Positions 34,336 to 45,051 of a stretch of DNA of 64,000 bases are shown in pieces. The translations under genes were made by a program, and so were the position numbers. The stretch is from Nephrocerus scutellatus (lineage: Eukaryota; Arthropoda; Insecta; Diptera; Pipunculidae): NCBI GenBank assembly GCA_947095585.1, contig OX352763.1:39172010-39236009 (forward strand), written 5' to 3'. Numbering within the stretch: position 1 is the stretch's first letter; the number at the start of each line of letters is the position of its first letter. Under the pieces are notes generated by a model. It saw only the letters and a program-made list of their open reading frames with translations. It had not been told where the DNA came from and searched no databases.

Positions 34336-34486
34336 TTGGTGGACACCTTTCTTCTTTTCTGTATTAAGTAGATAGGAAATAGGATAGATAGACATTGGTT
34401 TCTATTACTTTCTTGGTTTAATGGAAATCAGAGAAGGATACTATTTGCTGCGCGGTTTTATTAAATTTCTTATTCTTCTTAATTAT

Positions 34487-34795
34487 GGGCGCCGTGCTTT
34501 AAGTAGCTAGTGCGTTGGACTGCTGAGCGGGAGGTTCGAAGTTAGAATACCAGACAAACACCAAGAATAGTTTTCACTTCTAGCGACCGTCTGACAATTG
34601 TTCGAGAGTAAAAATTGTAATGAAAACGTTTTCAATTCGCCTTTTGGAAACGGCCTTAAGTTTTAGGTCACTTCCACTTGTGTGAAAAAATGTAACACGT
34701 ACAACACACAACACAACAATGGTCGCGATAAGCTATCCCCTGAACCACAATGGACTGTCGCGCCAAACATTATTATTATTATTCTTAATTATTAT
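34487..34795 (+). mobile_element. tRNA-derived SINE, copy B
   Basis: GGGCGCCGTG head with a damaged A box, CTGCTGAGCGGGAGGTTCGA B-box region, then a body matching copy A (TTCAATTCGCC, CACTTGTG, ACTGTCGCGCC) and an ATTATTATTATT tail at 34769-34784. The tail is the best-preserved 3' end in the window. Confidence 0.8.
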
Positions 34796-35590
34796 TGACA
34801 CTTGATTTATAGCTTTGGAAACTAAAACCAAGCGCAGTTGTACCTTTGGTAAGTAATTTCGTATTTTAACGACTATACCACTTACTTGGGGGCTTAATTA
34901 AAATTTCGGCTTAGTCGTTGTGCATCCCACAATGTAATCGTGCAATTAAGTAATTTTCATTTTGCACATTGCCATGGTGTATTGGACACAGAGGTAAAAT
35001 ACGAATACGCTCGCAAACGGCGTAGCTAAACTAATAGTTATAAAAAATTGTTATTTTTCAAATTGAAGTTGAAAAATTCGGGAATCGAGCAGACGATTGG
35101 TATGTTCATCAATCATTAAGACGATAATTGAGATGGTTTTTTCTCGGATTCATCGTTTTTAAATATTTGTGCGCTCATTGACTTGATAATGGCTTACAGA
35201 GGAAAAAAAATTTAATTACTCACAAACGAAATATTATGTCTGACTTGGTTCAACCACGAGATCGGTTGCTGTTGTTAAAAAAAACTGCGCATTCAATTTT
35301 TTCCCGTCCCCGTCCCCGTCCCTTCCCATCAAGCTAATTTGATTAACTCTGCACTTTTGAATTTGGAAAATGTTAATGTATTTTTTTTGTTATTACTCAC
35401 ACAGGTAAATGACAGCAAAACAAATTATTCAACGGCATTTCTGGATACACATCCAGAGTATCATTCCAGCTAGCCATTTATATCTTAAGTCTGGGCATAC
35501 TTGTAAAAGATTACTTAGTTTGAGCACATGCTGAGCACCTAAGCCTCAGATCCGTGTATATACCCATTGTCTAAGTTCTTGGTTTTAGGT
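34796..35590. other. No recognised gene
   Basis: AT-rich sequence; CCCCGTCCCCGTCCC microrepeat near 35305-35325. Nothing coding seen. Confidence 0.45.
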
Positions 35591-36010
35591 CTTGACGGGC
35601 TGCAGAAGACATGTTTTGTAATGTACGCACAATCTATGGATTTGTTCCATTATAATGATAAGCACCCAGGGTGGGCGTTAGGGAATTAAGGAATTATGTC
35701 TTCTATGTCAGCGGATCATACAGACGCGGAATCACACAGCCAGGCCGTTTATTCCTCATAATTAATGTGCGGCTACTGAATGCATTTCTAATTGGTCTAA
35801 CGTCCATTAGACTGCGAGTATTACGGATAGCTTATAGGATGCACGAGATGCAACTGAATGTTTGCTTGGAAACAAGTGAAAAAAGCGATAAAACAGCAAA
35901 AAAACATTCCTACGATGTCCGAGCGATTAGATTTTCGCGATATTTCCGTCACCAATAAATCATACATTCCGGGAATCACGACTCACTACTCTAAGACCAT
36001 ATGAACTCTA
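35590..36010 (-). pseudogene. CR1-like LINE 3'-end fragment
   Basis: DNA-level resemblance to 3640-4020: GCGGATCATACAGACGCGGA against GTGGATCATAGTGATGCAGG, then AAAAGCGATAAAA and a shared CGTCACCAATAA/CGTCACCGATAA block. The 95-codon plus-strand frame is therefore probably antisense to a decayed LINE tail and not a gene. Confidence 0.5.
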
Positions 36011-36059
36011 AGAGGCACTTTAGCAAATTGGGTGTGAATTTCTATTTTCTGGCAAGCCA

Positions 36060-37504
36060 ACACATTAGTCGACCGATATAAATAAAAAACTTTATTGAGA
36101 TAAATAGCCTGTCAAGGAATATTATTCAGATAAACGAAGGTTCTGATCCCGACTCATTACTAGCTAATATTCCTGTCACTTATAGCTATACTACATATAA
36201 GCTCATAAGGCGTAATCCATACTTTTTAAATAGATTTACAAACTGGTTAAGCTTCATAAAAAATATTCAAAAAATGCAAAAATGAATCCTTCTAATGAGA
36301 CGACAGATCAGCTGAAAACGAAGCATATGAGTTCGTCAAATTAATCCAACATGCAGCTCAAAGCTGTGCTCCTTCATCAATGAGGAAGACAAAGGGTTGC
36401 AATTATACAAAAGAAATAAAATAAATTTTAAGGAAAAAAGAGAAAACTTCGACGCATAAAACAAGGACTCGATCTACTTCTGATAAAGCACGAGTAAATG
36501 AAGCATCTCAAGACCATAAACTCGAAATAAAGCCAATCAATTAAATTAAAAACTATGCTCTGATAAGCCCACTCACAGACTATTCAATTTGGAAAGGTGT
36601 AAAATATCTTAAGCGACCAACTAACTATATTCTACCAATTAACAAAGTCTGGGCGACTTTAACGATGATAAGGATACTTACTATATTTGTCCACATACAC
36701 GCCAATATCTCTACTTCCCTTACCATCAACCAATAGTTGACACAAGAAACCTAATCCAAAATCACTTGTTTGGGTTTCGAACTAAGCACTCTACAAAAGA
36801 ACAAGTACACAGAATAACAGTTGAAATAGAAAATGCATTAAAACGAAAACAAGTGAGCTCTGCCATCTCCTTAGTTTAATAAGATACAGGATATGGCATG
36901 AAGGCTTACTCTATAATTAAAAGCACATCGGAACAGTACGTCCACCTAATTGATTCTTATTTAACACCGATATACTTCCGCATAAAGCAAGCTAACTTTT
37001 ACTCTAACCTTGTACAGATAAAAGCTGGAGTTCCTCAAGGGAGTATCCGTGGGCCTCTCTTATATTTCCTTTTTACCAGCGATTTACCAATAACACCTCA
37101 CGCTTAAACTGCAACTTTTGCCGATGACATAGCGATTCTAGAAGCTGGAGAGTCAACGTCAGAATCGACACAAAAATTAAAATCTGCCACAGATAAAATA
37201 ATCAGGTGGAGATAAAGATGCGGATGCCACAGATAAAATAAAAAGATGCGGATGCCACAGATAAAATAAACAGGTGGACACAAAGATGCGGATAATAAAA
37301 CTAAACTCGAGCTAATCTGCTCATTTTGACAATATATATAAGCCTGCCTTTAGACACTTCAATTTAATATTTTAATGCAGTGAAATATCCTCGTATGAAT
37401 GTAGACATCAAGCTTCGGTGGAGAGATGATATTTAAATGAAAAAAAAAAAACTGAACTGAATGTCTTATAAGAAGGAAGTCAGTGATCTCAATTAAAATA
37501 AAAT
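36060..37504 (+). mobile_element. Jockey-like LINE, degenerate RT region
   Basis: Plus-strand pieces in order: YEFVKLIQHAAQSCAPSS, then ALISPLTDYSIWKGVKYLKR (36550-36610), RT NIRNHLFGFRTKHSTKEQ-like sequence near 36760-36800, KAGVPQGSIRGPLLYFLFTS (37021-37082), TATFADDIAIL after a stop (37111-37140), then MNVDIKLRWRDDI (37395-37430) and NKILLY. The ORF resumes at 37737 after a SINE insertion. Short duplicated GATGCGGATGCCACAGATAA units lie at 37185-37290. Many stops. Confidence 0.75.
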
Positions 37505-37513
37505 ACTTCTATA

Positions 37514-37736
37514 TAATAATAATAATATTCGGCGCGACAGATCATTGCGGTCCAATGCCTAGCTTCTCGCAACCATTCGTGTTGAGCATGTATATTTTTG
37601 CACACAAATGGAAGGGACCTACAAATTAAGGCCGGATCCGAACGGCGAATTGAGAAGCTTTCCGTGACAAGATATTACTCTCGGCACGTTTGTCACCAAT
37701 TCGCGAGAGGTGGGATACCGTGAAAAATACTTTTGG
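37514..37736 (-). mobile_element. SINE, copy C, 5'-truncated, in the Jockey element
   Basis: The tail TAATAATAATAATATTCGGC is at the left and the body runs to CCGTGAAAAATACTTTTGG; the tRNA head is missing. The target sequence ACTTCTATATA is repeated at 37505-37515 and 37737-37747, an 11-base duplication. Confidence 0.85.
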
Positions 37737-37940
37737 ACTTCTATATAAGCAGATCCTAAAACCAATGTGGAACTATGGGGATATTCCAGCCAAATTAACA
37801 CTGCAGTTATTAAACAGTGACATGCATCGGGATTTTAGGATCATTACTGTTCTACAAGACATTACATTACTACAAGAAAACAATTTAAAGCCATTAGAAG
37901 ATGAAAAAATATTGTATCTTAATTATGTATTTATTTAAAT
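37737..37940 (+). pseudogene. Jockey C-terminus beyond the SINE
   Basis: Encodes LLYKQILKPMWNYG followed, after an apparent deletion, by LTLQLLNSDMHRDFRI. The first part matches Jockey's conserved 'L-Y-K-Q-I-L-K-P-M-W-x-Y-G' segment and continues the frame interrupted at 37504. Confidence 0.75.
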
Positions 37941-38075
37941 ATCTTATATTTTATTTATCAAACCCGGAAAATAGTAAACTGTTAGTCATTTACTTATTTA
38001 TTTTTATTTTTTAAATGATAAGTAAACTGCTTGTTAGCTATATAACTAATAAATAGTGTTAACAAGCATATTAAT

Positions 38076-38760
38076 TTATTTATTTTTATCGTAAATTATT
38101 ATGTTTGAAATAAAAAAATAAAACCCCAATAAAGCGAAAGAATGAATTGCATTTGAAGAAGCTGACCGGCGATCATTAACGAAAATGAGAAAGAGTGTCG
38201 AAGACAAAACAGAGCCCTGGGGTACACCAGTGTTTATGAGGTGAACTTTAGATTTGAAACCGACCAATACGATGATGTTAGAAATGTAAAACTAAAACCC
38301 CAATAAATCGAAAGAATGAATTGGATTTGAAGAAGCGGACCGGTGATCGTTAACGAAAATGAGAAAGAGTGTCGTAGAGAAAACAGAGCCCTGGGGTACA
38401 CCAGTGTTTATGAGGTGAATTGTAGATTTAAAACCTTCTAATAGGATGGATGTATAGATTAGAAAAAAGTCGATAGCAGGGTTTGATAAATTTAATGTGT
38501 ACCTATTTTTCACAAAAGAGCCTGTCAAATGCCTTAGATATATCGGGTGCAACAACTATGGTATGCCAACCTTAAAAAAACTGAGAACACTTAAAATTCT
38601 AAAAATAATCCGACCCACCGAGAACGAAGGGGCAAGGCGCAAGCAATCACATCTTGGCATTGCCTCTAGATCTGATGGTTGAAATACATGTTTAGAGACC
38701 ATTCATTCATTTTGTTTGTCCTTTTACAAAGATCGGGGAGCACTCTCAGATCCAGAAATC
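38076..38760 (-). pseudogene. CR1-like RT fragment with duplicated motif B
   Basis: The minus strand carries APDISKAFDRLF (motif A, about 38540), then HLINTGVPQGSVFSTTLFLI with FVNDHRSASSNPIHSF (38420-38310), and then a second copy HLINTGVPQGSVLSSTLFLI (38240-38180). Same subfamily style as the 3.6-kb element. A tandem duplication of 174 bases explains the two motif B blocks. Confidence 0.75.
38118..38440. repeat. 174-bp tandem duplication
   Basis: CCCCAATAAA(G/T)CGAAAGAATG occurs at 38124 and 38298, and the match continues to AGGTGAA(C/T)T(T/G)TAGATTT. The copies differ at roughly one base in fifteen, so the duplication is old. Confidence 0.9.
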
Positions 38761-39918
38761 TATACTCAGCTTTGATTGATCATGGTAAATGTTTCATAAA
38801 TTTTTACACTATGAGTGTTATAGCCTAAAAAGTGTATAATAAACCTCAAAAATATTTTTCGCCAATGCGTAAGGTTGAGTCTGTCAAACATATTATTCGT
38901 CCAGCGTCCGATGGCTTTGTTTATTCAAACCTCATATCTATACAAATCGCCCGCAACCGCATTAAGTGTTGTTAAGGAAAATTGAAAGTACATTTTTATG
39001 ATTCTACTGTTTATAACCTATGTAGCTACAACAAAAGATGTTCAACACCAGGAACATGCAGTACAGGTGCCACTTATTAAACGTGCGTTGTACATGCAGT
39101 GCACTGCACAAAAGTTAATCGCTGAGTAACAAGAAATCCGCGTCGCCTTAAGTTTATTCTCTAAGCGAACACTTGGACCATTAAAAACTTTAATCCTTAA
39201 GATCGAAAGGTAAGAGGAGGAGATGATCAAAGACCGGTCATTTATTGACGATATTAATCGTATAATTTATTATCTGTACGTGGAGATGTCGTATCTCACA
39301 GGACCACACTATAAAAACATGCTCAGAGTTATAAAGAGTTTATGGCAACATTATTGCATTCAATATAGTTACGACGCTGCGAGTATTTTGGCTGATTGAA
39401 GAATCGCCGTCAAGTGCACCAATGAAGGTGTTAGATGCGACTCCTACAAGGTAGTTACTCACACTTACACTCTGTTTTCCAGGATGTCGGTCGATCGTGA
39501 TAAACGATAAAAATCTACGTCATGCAGAGCTAACTAGCCAACCAAATGGTAGATAAATTCTTTACGACAGGCAGTACCGTAAATTGATTTAATCGAACTC
39601 CTCCTATGTCGAACGTTACGAGTTTATTGGCATGATCAACAATTGCAACAACATTTGCAATGGATCATAGAACTAAACCGTTTTACGAGTATATACCTTT
39701 CTCATTTTATTATGCGGTTTTCTCTTTTTAATTAGCGTTTTCCTCATTATTGATAGAAATTTCACTATAGCCAAGGGACAGTTCAGCGCAACGATCTTGT
39801 CGGTTGTGTCCTTTCGACAATCCTTTGTCCATCTATATCACCGTATATTCGTCCACTTGTCCACCCATCTGTTCGTCAATCTAGCTCTCAGGCCTTCCAG
39901 CTGCCAGATGTGCACTTA
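38761..39918. other. No recognised gene
   Basis: Mixed AT-rich sequence with no identifiable domain or match to other parts of the window. Confidence 0.45.
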
Positions 39919-39930
39919 TCTGCTGTTCCT

Positions 39931-40220
39931 TATAATAATAATAATAATATTCGGCGCGACAGACCATTGCTGTCCAAGGCCTAGCTTCTCGCGACCATTT
40001 GTGTTGCGCATTTATATTTTTGTACACAAATGAAAGGGACGTACGGCTCCGAACGGCGAGTTAAGAAGCTTTCCGTGGCAATTTATTACTCTCGGAACGT
40101 TTGTCACCGATTCGCCAGAGGTGGAACACCGTGAAAAATAATGTTTGGTGTTACTGGGATTCGAGCCACGAACCCCCTGCTCAGTAGCCACGCGCATTTC
40201 CGCTGAGCCACGGCGACCAC
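39931..40220 (-). mobile_element. SINE, copy D, with perfect 14-bp target duplication
   Basis: Complete copy on the minus strand: tail (TAA)n at 39931-39950, body, then B box (complement GGATTCGAGCC at 40158-40168) and A box (complement GCTGAGCCACGGCGACC at 40202-40218). TCTGCTGTTCCTTA flanks it at 39919-39932 and 40223-40236. This proves insertion by LINE-type retrotransposition. Confidence 0.92.
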
Positions 40221-40244
40221 CCTCTGCTGTTCCTTACTTTTCCT

Positions 40245-40520
40245 AATTTTCCTATATTAACTTCGCGTGCCAGTGTGTTTGTTTGTTTGTTTATCGTGGA
40301 ATCTCGCGATCAATTTTTAACCCACTTCCCGAAGCCCATTGAAACTTTGCACACATGTGTATTTCCGGTGACAACACTTTCTATTAAAATTTGGGCTCCT
40401 CGGCATCAAGGCCTAGATTTTCTTTAAATTTTATACACGTGTGTTATCTCTAATGGACAAAACTCTTGTAAAATTTTTTGTAGTGATAGGGTTCGGTTGC
40501 CCCATATAAGCCTTTATATC
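40245..40520 (+). repeat. Helitron-like 5' repeat, copy 3
   Basis: CCTATATTAACTTCGCGTGC head, GTTTGTTTGTTTGTTT microsatellite, then ACCCACTTCCCGAAGCCC, CACACATGTGTATTTCCGGT and a second ACACGTGTGTTATCTC unit. Confidence 0.65.
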
Positions 40521-40529
40521 GGTATGGCT

Positions 40530-40763
40530 TAAATATTTAAAAAAATTCATATTGTTTGATCTTAAAAGTTTAATTTTCTTTTAAAAAGGACCAACAGTAA
40601 CCGTAACAGTAACAGGGTGTGATGTCATTTAAGGTCAAAAGTACGTTTTCGGTAATTTTAAAAACATTACACTGCAGGACCCCCTCCCATACGATTTTTG
40701 CACGAAATTAACCAAGGAATCATCCCTTTAAGTGCTTGCCACCTTAACGGATACACCCTGCAT
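40530..40763 (+). mobile_element. 3' end of the Tc1/mariner-type transposon
   Basis: Matches 59.45-59.71 kb: GATCTTAAAAGTTTAATTTT, AAAAGTACGTTT, ACGATTTTTGCACGAAATTA, then terminal AAGGAATCATCCCTTTAAG and CCACCTTAACGGATACACCC. It interrupts a minus-strand RT frame immediately after LALLC. Confidence 0.7.
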
Positions 40764-40908
40764 AGCAGTGCCAAGTCATCTGCAAACGCTACTTTATCAG
40801 CATAGATATTAAGTTCAAGTAAAGAGTTACCATAAAGAAGCAACAGTTTAGGGCACAGAACTGAGCCCTGAGGCACACCACATTGAACATGTTCAGTGCT
40901 ACCTATCT
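40764..40908 (-). pseudogene. LINE RT motifs B and C, part of a split element
   Basis: The minus strand reads CGVPQGSVLCPKLLLL with a shifted base, then NSLLELNIYADKVAFADDLA and LLC. It carries the motif B block and an intact F-A-D-D box. Motif A of the same element lies beyond the Tigger insertion at 45.5 kb. Confidence 0.75.
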
Positions 40909-41286
40909 ACAATATTGCCCGGTTAATTGCCTCCTCTTAATTAATTTTCACTCTTAATTGAACAAAAAAATTACCACGAAAATTTCACATATAAAATGTG
41001 CGCTTATTTAATGGTTAATTGAGTCCGGGTTAATTGATTTCCCCCTTAATTGATTTTAAAAATTGTAACAAACTAACAAAATGCATGCAAATTTGTTGAT
41101 TAATTGAATGAAGGTAAACAAACATTTCTACCAAAAGACAAGCAAATTGTCATAATTTGGGAGCACTGTTTTTAGAATGAAATTGACAGCACTGCACAGA
41201 AATGATTGTCAGCTGCTGTCATTTGGGTTATGTTAGCGCTGTTCTTTTGAGTTTTGACAACAATTCTATAAAAAAAAAAGCGGCAA

Positions 41287-42834
41287 TGAGTGCCAGAAAA
41301 AACACAAGTTTGTCTATAAAGCAAAAATTAAATCTAATCAAAGGAAAAAACCAAACCTGAATTGTGTGCAAAATATAAATGCTCCAAAAGTACACTGAAT
41401 AGAGTTTCAAAGAATGCAAAGGAAATCGAAAAAATGTCCAAAAACTGTGAACTATCTCGCAAACGAGAAATACTCGGATCATGCAAAGAGGTAAATACGC
41501 GCTTTTGACATTTTTCGGTCATATGCGGTTTTCGGGAGCAGCAATTTCCGTAAACAGTTTGATGTGATGTTGGTCCAGGATTTTACTCCCAACAGGTTAG
41601 CTCATCTTGAGATTGTTAAATGGTTGATTTTTAATGTGTGTTATTACAAGGTGGCTATGGCGCTGGAAAAAGCGACATGGAATAGTTTTGAAAGGTGAAC
41701 AGTCTTCTGCAGATTCTGACGGCAATGAGAATTTTCGAAACTCAATTCTTTCAAATTTATTATTAAATTGTTATTAATTATGCGGCTATCGAAATTTTCA
41801 ACGCCAATGAGACAGGCCTATATTTTAAAGTTCCAACATCAACTTTAACAAAAAGAGGAGCCGATGTGCGGGGTTTCAAAATTCAAATCATCGAAAGAGC
41901 GACTTACATTACTTTTTATTTGTAATGCGACGGGGGATTACAAAAAAAAAATTGTTGTGATTGGAAAGACCACGAAGTGTTGCCGTTAAAATATTTCTAT
42001 AACATATAGGCTTGGATGACTCAAAATTTTTTGGGCCGAAATTTTGTATTCATTAGACGAAGAAATGATAAGACAACACCGAAAAATTATTCTTTTTGTC
42101 GATCATGCTGCCTGCCATAAAAAGTTGGACAATTTGAAAAATATTAATGTCCAATTTCTACCACCAAATACAATATCTACATCTATTGTTCAGCCTCTTG
42201 ATCAAGGCATCATTCATTGTTTTAAAGCATATTATCGGCAAAACATTATAAGGAAACAAATCACAACTATCGAGTGTGGAAAAACAATGGAAGAACCATT
42301 GCAACCAATGCATATTAGTAAGCATTGCTTGTGGCTTATAACACCATCGACAATAAAAAATTGTTTCAGAAATGTATTTTTTAAGAAATTTATAACTTGC
42401 GTTTGCAAATTGTATTTAAAGAGAAATTTCGTTCAAGAATAAGAACAAAATGAAGGCAATTCAAAAGCAATATCATTGAAAGCTTCATGGAGCACGAAGA
42501 CAATTCCGGTTTTAATACTTACGTGGCAAGCGATGACAATTTATCGTGTTATGGTGAACTTACAGACGCAGAAATTTTAGAGGTTGTTGTAGATTATCCC
42601 GAATGCAACAATGAAGAAGAAGTTGAGGAAATACCACATGTTGTACCGTCGACATCCAATATTATTCAGTCCATCCAAAATCTTCGTTCATATTTTCTAC
42701 CTTTCAATAAATTCACTATCGAATTAGAAATTATGGAAGAAGACGTTATCAAAAATGAATGCGGAAAAACCCAGACTTTTGTAACTGATTTTTTAATACA
42801 AATGAGTAATAAAAAAACAACCCATAAAAATTAA
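41287..42834 (+). pseudogene. Tigger/pogo transposase
   Basis: Plus-strand pieces in order: MSARKNTSLSIKQKLNLIKG (41287), the CENP-B-like helix-turn-helix, with KYKCSKSTLNRVSKNAKEIE across a frameshift; after a large loss of the middle, IFNANETGLYFKVPTSTLTK (41795-41855); ATGDYKKKIVVIGK; then the 132-codon frame 42044-42442 with KIILFVDHAACHKKLDNLKN and QPLDQGIIHCFKAYYRQNII; and an acidic C-terminal frame 42487-42834 beginning MEHEDNSGFNTYV and containing NNEEEVEEIP. The first catalytic aspartate (usual F-N-A-D-E-T) is an asparagine here; the second (VDHAACH) and third (PLDQG) remain. Dead because of frameshifts, stops and that change. Confidence 0.8.
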
Positions 42835-42879
42835 AATTTTTCATGTGTTAAAATTTGAAGAAAATCAAATCCGGAATTT

Positions 42880-43526
42880 CAAATTGATTGATTTTTAAAA
42901 AATTTACATGGACACCGGACAACAGGTCTCATGGCCCTATCACTCCAAAAAATTTACAAAAAGTTATGTCCATCAGTGATACACATTTGTTAAAAATTTG
43001 AAGAAAATCGAGCTAATTTTTAAAAAATTTATATGAGCACCCCTTGGACCTCAGGGCCCCTTTACTCCAAAAACTTTACAAAAAATTTTGTCCATCGGAG
43101 ATACAGAGGTGTATAAAATTTGAAGAAAATCGGGTTAAATTTTTTGAAAAATTTTTATGGGGCCCACGACCCCGGCCAATTAAAATTGGGTTAATTTTTT
43201 TAAAAAAAAATTTGGGGCCCGGGGTCTCTTAAATTTTACAAAAATTGTTGTCTATCAGAGATACACATGTGTATAAAATTTGAAAAAAATCGAGAAAAGT
43301 TTTGTAAAATATTTGCATGGGAGCCCACCGACCCCGGGGCCCGAGGAGCCTCAAATAGAATAGAATGTGCTGTCTCCGGAATGTGCTGTCTCCGGAAATA
43401 CGCATGTGTGCAAAATTTCAATAAAATCGGACCTTGGGAAGTGGGTTAAAAATTGATCGCAAGATTCCACGACGACCGACGACCGACATCCGTGCCACGG
43501 GCAAGTGAAGTTAATATAGAGAATTT
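42880..43526 (-). repeat. Helitron-like repeat, reverse copy with ~120-bp units
   Basis: Its head (complement of TCTCTATATTAACTTC) is at the right end, 43507-43522. Moving left, four to five units repeat GTATAAAATTTGAAGAAAAT and a block ending in a GGGGCCC-rich stretch and a TTTACAAAAA run. Inside the Tigger element. Confidence 0.7.
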
Positions 43527-43589
43527 AAAAATACGTAACTAAGTTACATATAGTATGTATATTTACATAGATATATATACATATTCTGT

Positions 43590-44110
43590 TAACCTTTTAC
43601 TAATTGAAGTGATATATTTTTTTAAATTCTCTATATTAACTTCGCGTGCACGTGGCTGGTTGGCTGGCTGGCTGGCTGGCTGGTCAGATTTTCTGATCAA
43701 TTTTTAGCCCACTTCCCATAGCCCGATTTTATTGAAATTTTGCACACATGTATATTTCCGGTGACAATACTTTTCTATTAAAATTTGAGGCCCCTTGGAC
43801 CTCGGGTTCAGGGGGCTCCCATACAAATATTTTACAAAATTTACCCGATTTTCTTTAAATTCTGTACACATGTATGTCTTCGATGGAAAACACTTTTTGT
43901 AAAAATTTGGAGTGATCGGCCCCTTGGGGACCCCAATATACAATTTTTAAATATCGCTATATCGCATCAGATCACGGCAAAGTCTGAGCTCTGTGCTTTG
44001 TGAGCAGCGCTGTTCGCTGCCGCTGCGTAATTTGGGTGATGATTTTGCCATAAAACGAGCACGCAGTGTGTGTGTGTGTATCTCCGATTAGAGAATTTAC
44101 AAGAAAAATT
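43590..44110 (+). repeat. Helitron-like repeat, forward copy
   Basis: The head TCTCTATATTAACTTCGCG starts at 43628, followed by GGCTGGCTGGCTGGCTGG (tetranucleotide array), then two or so units with CACATGTATATTTCCGGTGA and GTACACATGTATGTCTTCGA. Faces the previous copy head to head, about 105 bases apart. Confidence 0.7.
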
Positions 44111-44150
44111 TTAATTTTTATGGGTTGTTTTTTTTTTAACGAGAATAGTA

Positions 44151-45051
44151 AAGGGTGATCAGCTTTGAGGTACTTTTTCCAATAGGATATTTTATTCAGT
44201 ATTCATTGACATTTAATCATGGAAGGACTAACGCCTCAACAACGTTTACAAATCGTACAATTGTATTACGAAAATCGACGCTCTGTGAAAAGTGTTCATC
44301 GCGCGCTCAGGCCAACTTATGGTATTCAGCGATGAGGCCCATTTTTGGCTTAATGGCTACATCAATAAGCAAAATTGCCGTATTTGGGCTGAAGAGTAAT
44401 CCGAAGCCATTCAAGAACTGCCATTACATCCATTGAAAACTACCGTTTGGTGCGGTCTATGGACTGGAGGAATCATCGGCCCATATTTCTTCAAAGACGA
44501 GGCTGGCGCCAATGTGACTGTGAATGGCGAACGCTATCGCGCCATGATAAACAACTGTTTGATGCCGGAATTTGAAGCCCGTGATCTCCACGACATTTGG
44601 TTCCAACTAGACGGCACTACATCCCATACAGCCCGTGACACAATGGATTAACTGCGTCCTCGTTTCGGTGAGCAATTGATCTCTCGTTTCGGACCGGTGA
44701 ATTGGCCACCAAGATCATGTGATATCACACCTTTGGACTTTTTTTTTGTGGGGGTATGTAAAGTGTAAATGTTTTGTGAATAAACCAGCTACGATTGAGG
44801 CATTGGAAGCCAACATTACTCAAATTATTCGCGAGATACCGACCGAAGTCCTCGAGCGAGTCATTCAAAATTGGTGTTTACGGATGATCAAATTACGGCG
44901 AAGTTGCGGCCAAATTTTTTGAAAGTGATTATCTTCAAAAAATAAATGTCATGAATAGTTCTAAACAAAAATAATAAAGATTGCCCAATCAATTTGAATT
45001 TTTGTTGTTTTATTTCAATTTAAATTCCGATACCTCTAAATTGATCACCCT
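44151..45051 (+). mobile_element. Internally deleted DD41D mariner, about 0.9 kb
   Basis: Terminal inverted repeats: left AAGGGTGATCAGCTTTGAGG, right reverse complement AAGGGTGATCAATTTAGAGG. Flanked by TA (44149-44150 and 45052-45053). Different termini from the 26.6-kb element, so a separate family. Inserted in the Tigger. Confidence 0.85.
44219..44922 (+). pseudogene. Deleted mariner transposase
   Basis: Begins MEGLTPQQRLQIVQLYYENR, the first helix-turn-helix, to RPTYG at about 44325. It then jumps straight to FSDEAHFWLNGYINKQN, skipping the second helix-turn-helix and about 110-120 residues (judged against the 361-residue copy). The C-terminal half keeps TVWCGLWTGGIIGPYFFKDE, FQLDGTTSHTARD and PPRSCDITPLDFFLWG. 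Counting the in-frame stop in between, 41 residues separate the second and third aspartates. The junction changes frame and there are stops, so no product is expected; the element could only move in trans. Confidence 0.85.

Noticed and set aside
43044..43943. Several 60-80-codon ORFs
   Set aside because: They fall in the ~120-base repeat units and read the same unit in different frames.
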